Below, one piece after another: positions 1 to 12,500 of a stretch of 64,000 bases of DNA. This DNA comes from Ignelater luminosus (lineage: Eukaryota; Arthropoda; Insecta; Coleoptera; Elateridae), in the NCBI GenBank assembly GCA_011009095.1, contig VTPC01005359.1, forward strand, positions 76,757 through 140,756, given 5' to 3'. Position 1 is the stretch's first letter. Every line of letters starts with the position of its first letter. The translations under genes were made by a program, and so were the position numbers. The notes beneath the pieces were generated by a model. The model was not told where the DNA came from, did not search any database, and saw only the letters and a list, made by a program, of their open reading frames with translations.

Positions 1-731
1 TACATAATTTATTGATATTGTTAAAGTAGTGTCTGATATTAAATATTAAATCATAAAATAATAAAAAAATAAAATAAAAAGTGAATTGAATAATTGTAAT
101 AGCAATGCGACTACATTCACATGTGCAAGACATCAAGAACATCAACTGCAAAAAATTTATGCATTGCAAATCTTTCTGAACTGCAACTTCAACGGCAACG
201 AGTTTATAAATCCAGTTTAACACGTATGCCTATGCCAAAGTTTTTGTTTTCATTATAGTGCAGCGTCTAGTATCTGTTCACACTGGTGTCCGTCTTGGGA
301 TTTTCCAGATATAACTAGTACGTTACTTGTCATTTTAATAGTTTCCTTCTATTCGGATTGAAAAAGAACTTCCAATATTCAAAGCCAAGCATTAGGGGTG
401 TATATTAAGAAGAAAGGGCAACGCTACAACCTTTTTGAGAAACTTTTCCAAAAATTATATTAATGATTTTTTCAAATTTCTTTTATTTTCTTATTAGTTA
501 TATTTATTTTTTTAATACCACATCAGCTTGTTGCCAGTTTACTGTTTATTTTAAGCAACACCCTACTATAATTCATCACTTAGATATTTAGGCGTAGCGA
601 CTGTATTGTGATGACTCTACAAAACAAGGAAAGAAGTTATGTCTCTAGCCTTTGGTCTTTGTAAGTACCTACTTATACCACTAGAAACTAATTAATAAAT
701 GGAAATTGTTATGTATATTTAACCATCCTTA
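1..731. other. Upstream flank, no gene seen
   Basis: A+T-rich sequence with no open frame of convincing coding character on either strand, no recognised transposon protein and no RNA gene that I can identify. It ends where a sequence with a transposon-like TACAGGGTG terminus begins. Confidence 0.5.
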
Positions 732-1300
732 TACAGGGTGTTAAAAATAGTGTTGCAAACTCTAAAAGGGGGTAACTCATGAAGATTACGTCACTGAAAA
801 ACTAAGAAAATTCACTGTTTTCGGAATTAATAATTGTTTTGACAAAAAAGCTACTCTCGCATTTTCTTTGAAGAATGCGTCAATTTCCAGTAAAATTGGA
901 TTTCTCAAAACCTCTCTAATTCAGTGACCTTATGGTAAGGTCGTACGTTTTTTTTTAAATGTCTTTAAGACAGGATGCAATATTTGCATCGCATTACTTG
1001 AAGAAATAAGGCCTACCTTGCCGTATAATATTTTTCCCTAAAATGCGCAGTTCCAAGATACACGGTGTTAAAATTGTAAATTTCTTGCTTTTTCAATATT
1101 TCAAGAATAAAATAAGGTATCGAAATGAAATTTTTACACGGTTTTTACTCTAGTAGCGCAATAGAATTATGTTTTTACCCCAAAAAAATTGTATACCAAA
1201 TAATTCCTTTTAGAGCTTGAATTGTAGTATAAGATCCCAAAAGTTCGGAAAAATCTCATTAGTGCGTTTTTCGGAAAAGCGGGAAAAGCGCGGAAAATTG
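732..1300. repeat. Unclassified repeat with TACAGGGTG-type end
   Basis: The segment opens with TATACAGGGTGTTAAAAAT, the kind of terminus shared by several TA-inserting elements elsewhere in the window (17.1, 19.0 and 45.2 kb). I could not find a matching inverted end, so the right boundary is a guess. No coding frame is preserved. It may be one end of a truncated Tc1/mariner-type element or another multicopy repeat; the assignment rests on the terminus alone. Confidence 0.3.
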
Positions 1301-1977
1301 GAATTTCTTTGAACGCTCGCAGCAGCTAGACCGTTTATCGTAGAGAGATGTTTTTGTTTTTGTTTTGTCGCAAATCTTATTAGCTTTCACTTTTACTTAA
1401 AGCATTCTTCTCAATTTTGTTTAGTTTTTTTTTCTGTTTTAGTAAATATGGGAACCTGATTACTTGACGTAACAAAAGTCCCAACAAACGCAAACGGTGG
1501 GAGATGATTTGTTTACACTTGACGCTTTATTGTGGTGTGTTGCGGTTTATTATGTTTCGTTTTTGTATAAATATACTAGGTGTTTCAGTTTTTCCAGAAA
1601 TGTAACTCGTACAACTTTGTCTTTTGAAGATCTTGAAAACTACAAGGCGTTGTATATTCTTCGTGAATTTAAAAGTTAAGTTGAATGTCGTCTCTTTATC
1701 GTTAAATCTAATTAATATTGATATTCTTAAAACCATATGTATCAACAACAATATCAATCAAGTTACCCTTTAAAGTTCTTTGTAATTAAATTTTGACGGC
1801 AACACCATATTTTAAATGTATGGCGCTAACGCTTACGGAATAGTACGTTGGAGGGAAGAACATTGGGAAGTGAGATAGACTGAGAACTAAGCTGACGTAT
1901 ACGCTATTGATTGGCTGGAGGCCAAATGCGTCGACCGCGTGTTCTCTGATATCCATGTTCTAAACGCGCCCGTTATC

Positions 1978-2160
1978 ACATGTCAAACAATCAGGAGTTT
2001 TTTCTATGCTTGTCTGCACGAGCAGATAGGTACTACGCTATTGTGCTACCAATGAAAAAACTGCTGATGTGAACAACTGTCCAATGTCAACCAATCAGTA
2101 GTTTTTTCATTGGTAGTACTATACCGTAGTATCTGCTCGTGGACACAAGCATTGATAGCA
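1978..2160. repeat. Foldback MITE, copy 1
   Basis: Two arms of about 60-70 bp are inverted relative to each other. The left arm carries GCACGAGCAGATAGGTACTAC and, further in, GCTACCAATGAAAAAACTG. The right arm carries the complementary series CAGTAGTTTTTTCATTGGTAG and GTATCTGCTCGTGGACACAAG. The motif order matches a second copy at 7.7 kb, so this is a dispersed non-autonomous family. No protein is encoded and the superfamily is unknown. Confidence 0.6.
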
Positions 2161-2599
2161 AGCATGCTACCAGTTCCTGGTCGCAAGTATTCTTAAATTT
2201 CGGTAATGGCACAGTATAATTATAATACTGTGGTAACGATAAAGGAAAAGCAGGAAAAGTTGCAGTTTAGGAATCTGAGTTGTACGCATGTGCAAAATAC
2301 ACAATATCATTTAACAAAGGTTAGTTGTCAGGGTTAAATGCACCATTAGGTGGTTAAACTGCCAATTTAGGATGGTTAAATCTACAAAATTTATTACCTA
2401 ATATTGCCTAGTATTAATATTTTACTTTCCAAAAAAAAACAAATTTGCAGAAAAAGTTCATAAAAATCATACAATACTCATATGAGAAACCATTATAAAT
2501 ATTGCTATTAAATTCAACATCGCGGTGTTTAATAATTCAAAACGCATATTTATCATATGATCGCTTGTATAGTAAAGCCGGTTACTATACAGAAAATGT

Positions 2600-3055
2600 T
2601 TGGTAGCCGGATCTGGCTATGGCACAGTTTATGCCTTACAGAATCAGTTGGATCACTTCCCCTACATTTTGTCTTCCACTTCAAGAAACTTGCGGTCTAT
2701 GCGCAGAGCACTATTTTCTGTCCAGAAGTAGAGGGGTAAAAAACCTAACCTTAACCTTCAAAGAAATAATCTCATAAAAGTTTGTATTATTTAAGTAAAA
2801 TCAACTTGCGTATTCTGTAAGTGAATTAGTGAAATTGTTCAGTGTTGGTAAGTTACATTACACACGTTGTGACATTTGAATATCAATTGCATATATAAGC
2901 TCCTCTACAAGCGCGCTGTCTACAGTTTAACGTGCGCAGACCAAAAACCAGGAATACGAAAGATCAAAAGAACCACTCTGAGTGATCCAACTGATTCTTG
3001 TAAGGTATAAACTGTGGCTATGGTCTGTGAAGATGTTGGTAGCCGGGGTCGGTTA
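2600..3055. repeat. Foldback repeat with ~50-100 bp arms
   Basis: The segment around 2615-2660 (CACAGTTTATGCCTTACAGA, then ATCAGTTGGATCACT) reappears inverted around 2980-3018 (AGTGATCCAACTGATTCTTG, then AAGGTATAAACTGTGG). A second direct similarity, TTGGTAGCCGG, flanks the outer sides. This is the architecture of a MITE or foldback element. No coding content was recognised. Confidence 0.5.
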
Positions 3056-3743
3056 CAAATGCATTCCCTAATCTCCCATTGCATAAAGCGTTCTTAATTA
3101 TGCTGCTAAAGCAAGCAGGTAATAGAGTCACTACAAAGGCCAGACGGATCCTGGACAGTAACCAAAAAGGAATCATTGAACCTCCTTTTGGTAGATCACT
3201 TCCCGGGAGACGGTGGAACCGGTGATTAGTTCCTTTCTGATTAACATGTCTAATTGTGACATTCAAGCTTTTATTTAAGCAACTACTACGTCAGCGTATC
3301 CCGTCTTTTAAAAAGCGTTCTGCAAAACCTCTGTATTGCCGCATTCACTTAACATATAATAGCATATAGTTATCCATCTTATGAAAAGGGCACCCTAATC
3401 ATAAACTGACATCAGACTGTGCAATTTTAATGTTGCTCATGATTTGCATAGTTTTTCTGTACAATTCACGAACAGGAGTTGCTAATTTACCTACTTTACG
3501 CGATTCCGTAAAAGTAATTTTTTCAAAAAATTGATTTATTTGAACAGTTAAACAATCACTATCCTAAGAAGTGTTCATGAAATGAATCGAGAAAGTTTTA
3601 CATTTGGTTATTATGAATATTTGTGCGCAAACGATAAATTAAAATGGATTCATATATTTACATTTTTCTATCCTCCAACAACAGGTTTGGTTTGTTTCTG
3701 AAATATTTATAAATATAGAAATACTTCTTTAATATTTCAGATT

Positions 3744-4605
3744 CAAGGACTAGAACCCTTTTGAAATAAGGGTTCTGGTCCCGGTTCCGGTTTCAGTTCT
3801 ACTTAGTTTAAAAATATGGGTTTAGGTTTCGGCTCCGGTTCTATGTGGTTCAAAAATAAAGGTTCCGTTTCTGGTTCCAGAATATTTTTGGGTTCCATAA
3901 GGGTTCAAATAAAAAAGCATGTTTAATTGCAAAACTAAAATTTTGAAACTCTTTTAGCATATATTAAGACAGATTATTATACATTGAAGAACCAAGATTA
4001 CATAATACAAATTTTTGCTGCAACAGTCACTAATTTCAACGTTAGATGCAATTTTTAAATAGGATAATCATAGTCTCATTTATTATTTTAAAAATTTTGG
4101 TTTTTACCGGTTTTGTTTTACAGTTACTTCCAAACTTGTAGTAAGGTATTTTGAATGGAGTGAGACAGTAATACAAAATTAATACCAAGCAAGCAAGATG
4201 CTGCAAAGGGAAAAATTAGATTTTCAATGATTATCAAATAGATTGTTCCAATAAACATGAACCAGTTGTTATCTTGTTATCTTTGCTTATTTTGCTGGTC
4301 AATTAAGTTGTGTGAGTGTAAGGTGTAACACAAGCTGAATCAGTGCGCTCGGAGCCAAGTAGTGAGTACTACAACGCAAAGACCAAATAGCAAATTTTAT
4401 AAAGGAATGATACAAAGAAAGTCATGGAACCGAAAAGTACCGGTTCCTACTGCAAATTGTAAGGGTCCGGTTCCGGTTCTAAATTTGACAGTGACCACAA
4501 TAAAGGTTCCGATTCCAGTTCCGGTTCAGTTAAATTCAACCGGTTCCGGTACCGATTCCGGTTCTTTTGGGTTCCGGTTTTTTTGGGTTTCGGTTCTAGT
4601 CCCTG
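3744..4605. mobile_element. Non-autonomous hAT-type element with GGTTCCGG subterminal repeats
   Basis: The ends are CAAGGACTAGAACC on the left and, inverted, CAGGGACTAGAACC on the right. Flanking bases TTTCAGAT (left) and TTTCAGAA (right) agree at seven of eight positions, consistent with the 8-bp target duplication of hAT elements allowing one base of boundary drift. Both subterminal zones (about 3750-3910 and 4425-4600) are dense in GGTTCCGGTT-like repeats in the same sense. The centre is plain A+T-rich DNA without a transposase. Subterminal repeats are typical transposase-binding clusters in hAT elements. The open frame across the right repeat zone is a by-product of the repeats. Confidence 0.65.
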
Positions 4606-4880
4606 TTTCAGAAACATGTCTGAAACTTCTTTACTAAGCGCGAAGTGTAAGCGAACTACTACGTGTTGACTGAGATATTCTGTAACCTTTCCCTCCATCG
4701 CGGCATTGTGCCTATGGCGTAACTGATCTACCTTACGTCCATCATATTCTCAGCGTATATATTCCATTCAGCTACCTCCTTCCCTACTCTTGATTGCATC
4801 TCACCTTCGGCGTTGTTGGCGTGTAAACAATGCACAGTTCAGCTATTTCAGTTTATCTTCTGTGGGTTGAAGTGACGCGC

Positions 4881-5782
4881 AGTCCGGCCTCGAGTGCGTA
4901 GCGAGGCAGTCGATCCGGTCTCCGTCTGCGGGTGATGCACCGAAGTTGAAAAGTAGGCAGCTAACTCCAACGGCTACTCGACACCCGAACGGGAGGGCGG
5001 GTAGAGTAGCCAACTCCATCTACCGGTGTCCTGCACCTTTGGTCCGGGGTGATAGAGCCGGTAGAGCTCCAATTTTCTCAGCCTCGTCCGCCAAGCCTGC
5101 TCTGGGGGCAGCAGGCCCCAGCACATCTACCGCCACTGTTGTCATTCGAGCCCGAGGCTCGTCGGATACAACCACTCATCAGCTGCCGAAATTCTACTTC
5201 CGTCCGTCACCCGTGGATAACCCCCTTCCATTTCCGCCATCCATTTCCCGCCATCCTTTCCCGCCAAATCCTCTCGCAGCGCGAACTGCGGGGGGTTGTG
5301 GTTCTGAAAAAAACCGTTGCCCCACCCACCACCTTACCTTACCAATCCTAACTCATTATATCCAATCTCATCCCGCAATCATTTAGTTATTCCCAATTTA
5401 AAATTCCTTCAATTATCCTAATAACCCACTTCCATAATTAATTATCCAATACCTCACTGCCAGCTCGCGCGTGTTCCGCTCGTGCACCATCTCCAATACG
5501 TCTCCAATTCGTCGTCCGTGTCAACTTCATCAACTCCAAGAACTTCACCTGAAAACCAGCTCCAAGATCAACAATCCACCAAATCAAGAACCGCCGCGAC
5601 GCCATCATCAACATCGCCTCCCAAGCCTACTTCACTGCCTTGCCCAACGATAAACAAGAAGATTCCACTTCCAACTTCCACCAATAACGGACGCTGCGCT
5701 CTGGACGACCATTTCCAACGGGCTTAAGAGAGGTCGAACGACCTCTAAAGCCGGTGCCATGCGCACCATTTATCGATGATTT
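4881..5782 (+). mobile_element. GC-rich retroposon-like repeat, copy 1
   Basis: The repeat starts AGTCCGGCCTCGAG and is clearly GC-richer than its surroundings. Ordered blocks are shared with the copy at 60203-61009: a TGATGCACCGAAG-like block, AAAGTAGGCAGC, GAGCCGG, TTCTCAGCCTCGTCC and GTTCTGAAAAAAACCGTT, then a C-rich stretch and a terminal AAAGCCGGTGCC block. Overlapping open frames across it are low-complexity Pro/Ser/His and differ between copies, so I do not call a protein. It could be the 5' part of a non-LTR retrotransposon or a long SINE-like retroposon. The class is inferred; the repeat itself is seen. Confidence 0.6.
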
Positions 5783-6547
5783 CAGTCAGTCAGGTTGAAG
5801 TGATTCATGTAAACATCTTGAAACATCTGATTTATCAGTAAATGCAAAACAAAGTTTTAAATGACCAATCCGAATGTAGATTGACACTCTAACAAAATTT
5901 CATTAGTTAATAATTGACAGTGTCACGCAACGTCATTGTGATGCTGTATTTTGATTGGTCAATGGTATATTTTACTTTTTTAATCTTTCTGATCATGATT
6001 TCAGTTTATGAAATGAACTGGATGTCCATTTTCTGGAATAGACGATTACGCTATACTCTGGTTGAATCACAAAGATAATGTTGAATATTTGAAGATTTGG
6101 ACATGTTGGAACCAATTTGGACAATTTTGGCATGCTTCGATTATTTGGCAATCTTGCACATGGTGTGCATTGCTGTTACACGTACTGCGCATGCACAGAT
6201 GGAATAACAACGAAAATGGAATAATTCTTTGCGGTAGCCATTGAACTGGTTATAAGGTTTTTAGAAAAAAATTTAGTACTTAATATATATTTATGTAAAT
6301 AGAATTTAATATTAAAATGTAAAAGAGCGTAATACAAAGTGAAGGAGTGCAACTTTTAGTGATTAAGACAAAAGAAGACGAAAACTGATTAAGAACCTAC
6401 TTCGCGCTTATTTGTCATTTATGTTGCTTTGAATTGAAGTTTTCAGTAATCTTTATGACATTTTTGTAGTGCTGAAAGTGAATAACTAATTTAAATGACC
6501 CAATTAAGTATAAATTTGATGTTTGGACATTGGAAAAACAGTAGGAG
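5783..6547 (+). promoter_or_regulatory. Probable promoter and 5' UTR region of the PIAS gene
   Basis: This unannotated interval lies directly upstream of the predicted start codon at 6548 and downstream of a retroposon copy. It contains a TGACCAAT motif (about 5858) and an ATTGGTCA motif (about 5956) that face each other, which may be CCAAT-box-like sites. No TATA box is convincing. The assignment is positional; a transcription start cannot be read from the sequence. Confidence 0.3.
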
Positions 6548-6574
6548 ATGTCAGATAATATAGATGATTTACGG
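6548..6574 (+). CDS. Su(var)2-10: PIAS exon 1 (start codon micro-exon)
   Basis: Nine codons reading MSDNIDDLR end at a GTAAGA donor in phase 0, which fits the phase-0 acceptor at 10171. The position and character match the short N-terminus of animal PIAS proteins (for example MADSAELKQ in vertebrate PIAS1) just ahead of the SAP domain. It is too short to be found by ORF length; the call rests on this fit. The alternative is initiation at the second codon of exon 2 (ATG at 10174). Confidence 0.75.
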
Positions 6575-9500
6575 GTAAGATATTGTGGGAAATACCATCT
6601 TAGGTTAAAAGAAAGCATACTTTAATTCACAGTGTATTTGTAAAACCATAAGTATGTTTCTGTTGGTCTGTTTAATCATACAATGAATCGCAAAATTAAG
6701 ATAGGTTGATAACTAACCACCTAACTACTCTGGTATATTGTGAACCTTGTAAAACAATCTTGCTTTGTTTCCGTAACCTACAACAAATTTTCTATTTCGT
6801 TGACTGTTTAAGCACCATATCTAAGCTGTCAAATTGTCTTTAAATCTTTTTTAAGTTCTTAGAATACTGTATAGAATAAATATTGAAGATGCGAACATAC
6901 ATGTATTGTATCTATAGTTGTTACCACTTACAACAATAATACTTTTCATTTAGTACCTGTTACGTTTATGAAAATTGAATTGGGTTAACCGGATCAGTCA
7001 AAATAACCATTGAAACCATATTGTATCCATGGTAATTAAGAGTGATCAGGTTAATCCGGTTCAATTTTTGTAAATGTTTGTAGCCACTAACCAACAGTAA
7101 TTTAACTTTCTATAGATTCACATGTTCACATTTGCCTCTAACATACCATGCATGAAAAATAAATCAATCTAATTTAGCTTTATAAAACAGTGATAAAATG
7201 ATATTATTGTTTAATATATTTCTAAGATATAAACTGAATGATTTTAGTAAATTATTTGTTATTGTTTATCACATCTATATGTATTCTGATTGTGGATGTA
7301 TTATGTTACAATGAATGTAGGTGTGTACTGTCTTAATATCTTTCAAAATTTGATTGAATAATTATGTAAGATCTTTTATTGCGTGGAATATTGTTTCTGA
7401 TATTGATGTTGCAGTACCAAGATACACATATTTTTACACAACCTACAGAACTTCTAAGCTGAATTATAGGTTAGAATAGGTTAAGATTTTTTTAATAGGT
7501 GCAGGCAAATTTTAAAGAAGAAAAATTGAACTGAAGTAACTTCCTACAGCAGGTATTCCTGTTTATAGTAATTTATATCAAAAATTGTTTTGTAATTTAA
7601 AAAATATTTATGAAAATTTAAAAATATTAAAATATCTTAAGTTGTAAACAGACATCTTTATTATCAAGTTCTTATACATGTATGGGAAGGTTAGAATATT
7701 CTTTGGGTCTAAGAGCAGTAATCATGATGACGCGATACCAATAAAAAAGCTCATAATTGGTTAACATGTGAAGGTCCAGCAATCAGGAGCTTCTTCATTG
7801 GCATCATGCTGTCGTGATTACTGCTTCTGGACGTAAGCAGACTCTTAATATTCAAGGACGCAGCTTTATGTATGACGAAATCGCGCCAAATTTAAAAATC
7901 TTTGACGCTATATGGAAAAACTGGAAGGGAAAACATAACCGGATTTCTCCTCAAAAAAACACAGCAAAGTAAAGCATCATGAATAGTGAGAGGATGTCCT
8001 AACCTTATCTCTGTGTTTTATTAGCAAAGAATTGGTCTCTATTTGAAGCTGTCAAATTTTTATGTTTGTACTTAACATATGTGATGTAACCAATTGATGG
8101 ATAAAGCTGTGCACTTTGCATTCTGCAGTAAGAAATAAGTTTAAAAGTCTGTTACATTTTCTCCTCTTATGGTTCCTTTCACTGTTGGATTTCAAAAACA
8201 GGCAACACTACTTTTTTTAAATTCATTTTAGGATTAGGTTAACAGCGTTTAGGTATGATTTACATCTAATTGCATCTCAAAATACGGCGTTAAGAAGAGA
8301 AGATTTTACTAATAATGGAATTCTGTAATACCTATCAATTGGTTACATGCTGTATACAGAATGCTTCTTAATTTATTTCCCAATTTTATAGGTGTTTTCA
8401 GGAACTAAATTAGCATTCAATCTTTAAATTTGTTTTTTATTTGTTTACTTCCAAATTTGGATATTGAAATAGATAATCTACATGATACTATCTTACTTTT
8501 ATCATTTCTTTATCATTCTATCAGTTTAGTATGTCCTGAAATTTAGTTAGATTCTATCAGCTGTACCTTATAGTCCCGTATCAAATATTAAACACATTTA
8601 AGTATAAGAGTTGTCACAGTACAAAAAGCATTTAATGTGATTGTAAGTAAGGGGATATTTAATCTCTTGTACATACTGTTTATTTTTGTTTTGCTGTGAT
8701 TTCATAAGAGCTATTCAAAAATTGCCTATCACTCGTTTAAAAAAAAGAATAAAATGTACTAATATTAATCGATGAAAGCGATTGGAACTTTAATAAAATT
8801 ATAGTTGAAAATCTCAGTTAGTTTGTTACTAATTAATATTGGCTCATTATATGTAAATGCAAAAAAATTTTTCTAGGTAATTCTAGATTTCATTTTAAGA
8901 TAAAAAGTTTACATAAATACATGCTGGCAAATGCATCTTTATCTATTTTGTGCTCATCATTAATTAGTCTGTATAATCCAATTCGAGTGATCTTCAATAA
9001 ATATTAGTATGATGCACAAAGTAAAGGTTCCAGGCAATGAGCACAAAACGCCACTTTTGTACTATCTCCTTGATAAAAACAGAAAATTGTAGTTACCTAT
9101 CAAAGTTAACACTAAATGTTGGGGTAATGATAGTAAGAGTTTGCTAAGTCATATAAAACTTGCTTCTTATTAGCTTTATTAACCTTTTTGCTGCTACTAC
9201 TTGGTTAACTCACCAAAAAGTATTTGGCACAAATTTTCTAGCAGATGCACTTACATTTAACTTTTTGAAAACTACTGTTTTCTAGTATTATATTTGCATA
9301 CAGAAGATAGTTATGAAAAACCTGTTGTTATTGACAAAGCCAGTGTTCCCTTCTACTTCGCAGGAGCACTATGAGCCAGCACTGTTTAGCAAGTCAGTAA
9401 ATACCTTTGAAGATTCTTCCTATCAGTCTCAGAATGTAGACTTAGGCAAAACTTTTTGATTTTTGATTCTAACTTCAGTGTAGTTTGACCTAATCAACTG

Positions 9501-12500
9501 AAAATAGTTCTTGAAAATCAAGAATTTTTTTGGTTGACGACTTCAAATTTATGTAACTCAAAAACGATAGTTGGTACAAGATTTGACTGTGGATCTTGCA
9601 GACATAGAAAAAACCTTCTTTTCAACTCTTTGTTTTCTGTCTTAGAAACTAGGAATGTTTTTCACAGGAATTTTATACTACAAAACCACATAAAGAAATT
9701 TTCTAGGCTGAAAGATTTTGGCTCCAAGTGATAAGAACAGTTTTGCTAACTTTTACTATGTTCAAAGAGGACAAAAAATATAAAATACGTTGTGTACAGC
9801 GAAAAGGTTAAAGTAAACCTTATCTTCACAAAACATTTGACCGAAAATGACAGTTTCTAGTGGTGCTTCCTAAACAACTTTCACTCTCATGCACAACATT
9901 CCTAATAGCCTCCTAACATTGGTCCTATAATAATCAATCTTATACCTTTTAATTAAGTTATTATTAAGTTTTAACTGCTAAACGGGGGATCATTTATCTT
10001 GATTAATACTCACAACATATTTATATTCTGTATCCATTAAAATCAGTAAATCGATGTAATTTAATAAAATCACTTACAACATTGTTGAGAGTTTTCTGAT
10101 GATGTGAATTATAAAATAAATCTTATATTAGATATAAATATATTTTCATGGTAATGTATTTTTGTTACAGAATATGCTTATAACTTTTCGTGTCTCCGAA
10201 CTGCAGATGTTATTAGGTTTTGCGGGACGCAATAAATCTGGACGTAAAAACGAATTACAACAAAGAGCACTTGAGCTATTACATGTACGATCGCATCCTA
10301 TTCATCAAAAAATCAGAGAACTTTATAAAACTATTCAGTAAGTACAATAATAATAAGTTTATCCTTTATTGACAATGTCTATATGAGAAGTACCTAACTG
10401 TTTAAAAAAGTTTAATGTTGGAGATGGAAGATTATTCATACTTTATGAATTTTCTAAAGAAATAACAAATATCGGATAAACTTAATATAGTAATTTTACA
10501 ATTTGATTTGCAGTTTATCATAATAACCTGTATGAACTCATAAAGATAATTCAGTATAACATCTAAACAGGAAACCATAATTTAATCGTAAATATATTTA
10601 GTGAGGTTAATGATTTAAGAGTATTAAAATACAACAAATCTATTAAAATCAATTTAGAAATCGTAAAATTTTTCCTGTAAAGCTGTAGTAATTCTTAAAC
10701 CTAATGAAGTGCTGTAGTACCAACCTACAAATCAGTGCATTAAGAGCTCTTAAAGCACAAAATAGATTAATTTTAACTAAGAATCAATTAGTTTTTTTTT
10801 TAATCACTTTTTATTGCTCAGAGTTTGCATACCATAGTTTAAGAATTACTATGTAAACCTATTTGATATAGTTCTTCCTATCAATAACTTCCTTAAAACC
10901 ACTACACTAACTCAAACTTACAATATTATGTGAAGATGATTTTCTATCTTGAAGTAAGTATACTTTTCACTTTTGTTTTTTGCAGTGGTTTGGACTGCTA
11001 TGGTCAGTCATCATTGTTTACTTTTTATTTTTTATGCTTTTTATAATAACATTAGTAGGAATTGTTAAATGCAATATTCAAATAAAACCAATTTTTTTTT
11101 AAAGTGGGTAGTTTAATGGGCTCACTGCTGAAGACTCATTAGTACATGCCTTGCCTTGCCTCCACACTTGCATTATTTGTGCACGAATGTTTGTTATTCA
11201 GGGTAGTTAGTGAATGTGTGGATGAAAAGTTTGGTGTTCCTTGAGAAATGTTGGGTATGTGTTGCCAAACATGAACCATCTGAAGTCGCTAAATCAACAC
11301 ATCAAAGAACCCAAACAATCTATTAATTTACCTATGCAAGTATTCAGCTTCTAGGATGTATGTATGGAGAAAGGGATTTTAGCAAACATTCATTAACAAA
11401 AATATTCACCGCATTAATGAATTTATGCAAGTGGGGAGCCAGAGTTAGTAATTTACTGAGTGCATGCATATTCCTTTTTAGTCTTTGATATTGGATGGAA
11501 GTGTACATAGCTTTGACAGTATATATAAACTGCTCAACAATTGAAGTGNNNNNNNNNNNNNNNNNNNNNNNNNNNNNNNNNNNNNNNNNNNNNNNNNNNN
11601 NNNNNNNNNNNNNNNNNNNNNNNNNNNNNNNNNNNNNNNNNNNNNNNNNNNNNNNNNNNNNNNNNNNNNNNNNNNNNNNNNNNNNNNNNNNNNNNNNNNN
11701 NNNNNNNNNNNNNNNNNNNNNNNNNNNNNNNNNNNNNNNNNNNNNNNNNNNNNNNNNNNNNNNNNNNNNNNNNNNNNNNNNNNNNNNNNNNNNNNNNNNN
11801 NNNNNNNNNNNNNNNNNNNNNNNNNNNNNNNNNNNNNNNNNNNNNNNNNNNNNNNNNNNNNNNNNNNNNNNNNNNNNNNNNNNNNNNNNNNNNNNNNNNN
11901 NNNNNNNNNNNNNNNNNNNNNNNNNNNNNNNNNNNNNNNNNNNNNNNNCACTTCAATTGTTGAGCAGTTTAGTTAACATATTCTGACAGAAAGAATTGAG
12001 TTTAGTTTTGGGTTTGGGCGTAAAAATAATAATGCAGTAACAGTTACAATAACCATGCTCTAGTAGCCTCCTCAGGTATTATCCTTTGCAAACAATGAAT
12101 TAAACTAATTTTAATACCTAGTCTGGCTAGAAGTTCTGTTTCAAAATTAGATCAATACAAAATAAAGCAAAATGAGACCAAGATATGAAGATTTTATTAG
12201 AAAATAAACAGTATACATAATTTATTCAAAATGGCCTCCTCATACCTTGCAATAATTGAGGCCAGCCATCTATGGCAGCACACACAACTTCCCTGTCAAT
12301 ACTGGCCACTGTTTGAATCAAAGATAATCTTAGCTACTTCAAATTTCTGCTCATAGAGCAGACCTCTAGAATCACTAGGTTTAGTAATCCAAGGGATTCA
12401 GGTCCGTGCTTGATCAGAGCCAATCTTTGTGTTGAATAAAATCAATATTTTGGTAACAAAGCCTTTCTTATGAGCCAGTACCAAATCAATTTGAAAAATC

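Noticed and set aside
4362-4698. Pro/Val- and Glu/Pro-rich frames on both strands
   Set aside because: Produced by the GGTTCCGG repeat array of the hAT-type element, readable on either strand.
4946-5386. 146-codon open frame in the GC-rich block
   Set aside because: Low-complexity Pro/Ser/Arg content inside a dispersed repeat; the equivalent frame is not conserved in the second copy at 60.2 kb.
11478-11986. Four long open frames on both strands around 11.5-12.0 kb
   Set aside because: They consist almost entirely of N bases from the assembly gap and contain no real codons apart from the short flanks.
12220-12420. Possible mariner C-terminal tail on the minus strand
   Set aside because: Only a loose resemblance over about 13 residues, with no catalytic block and no terminal repeat.
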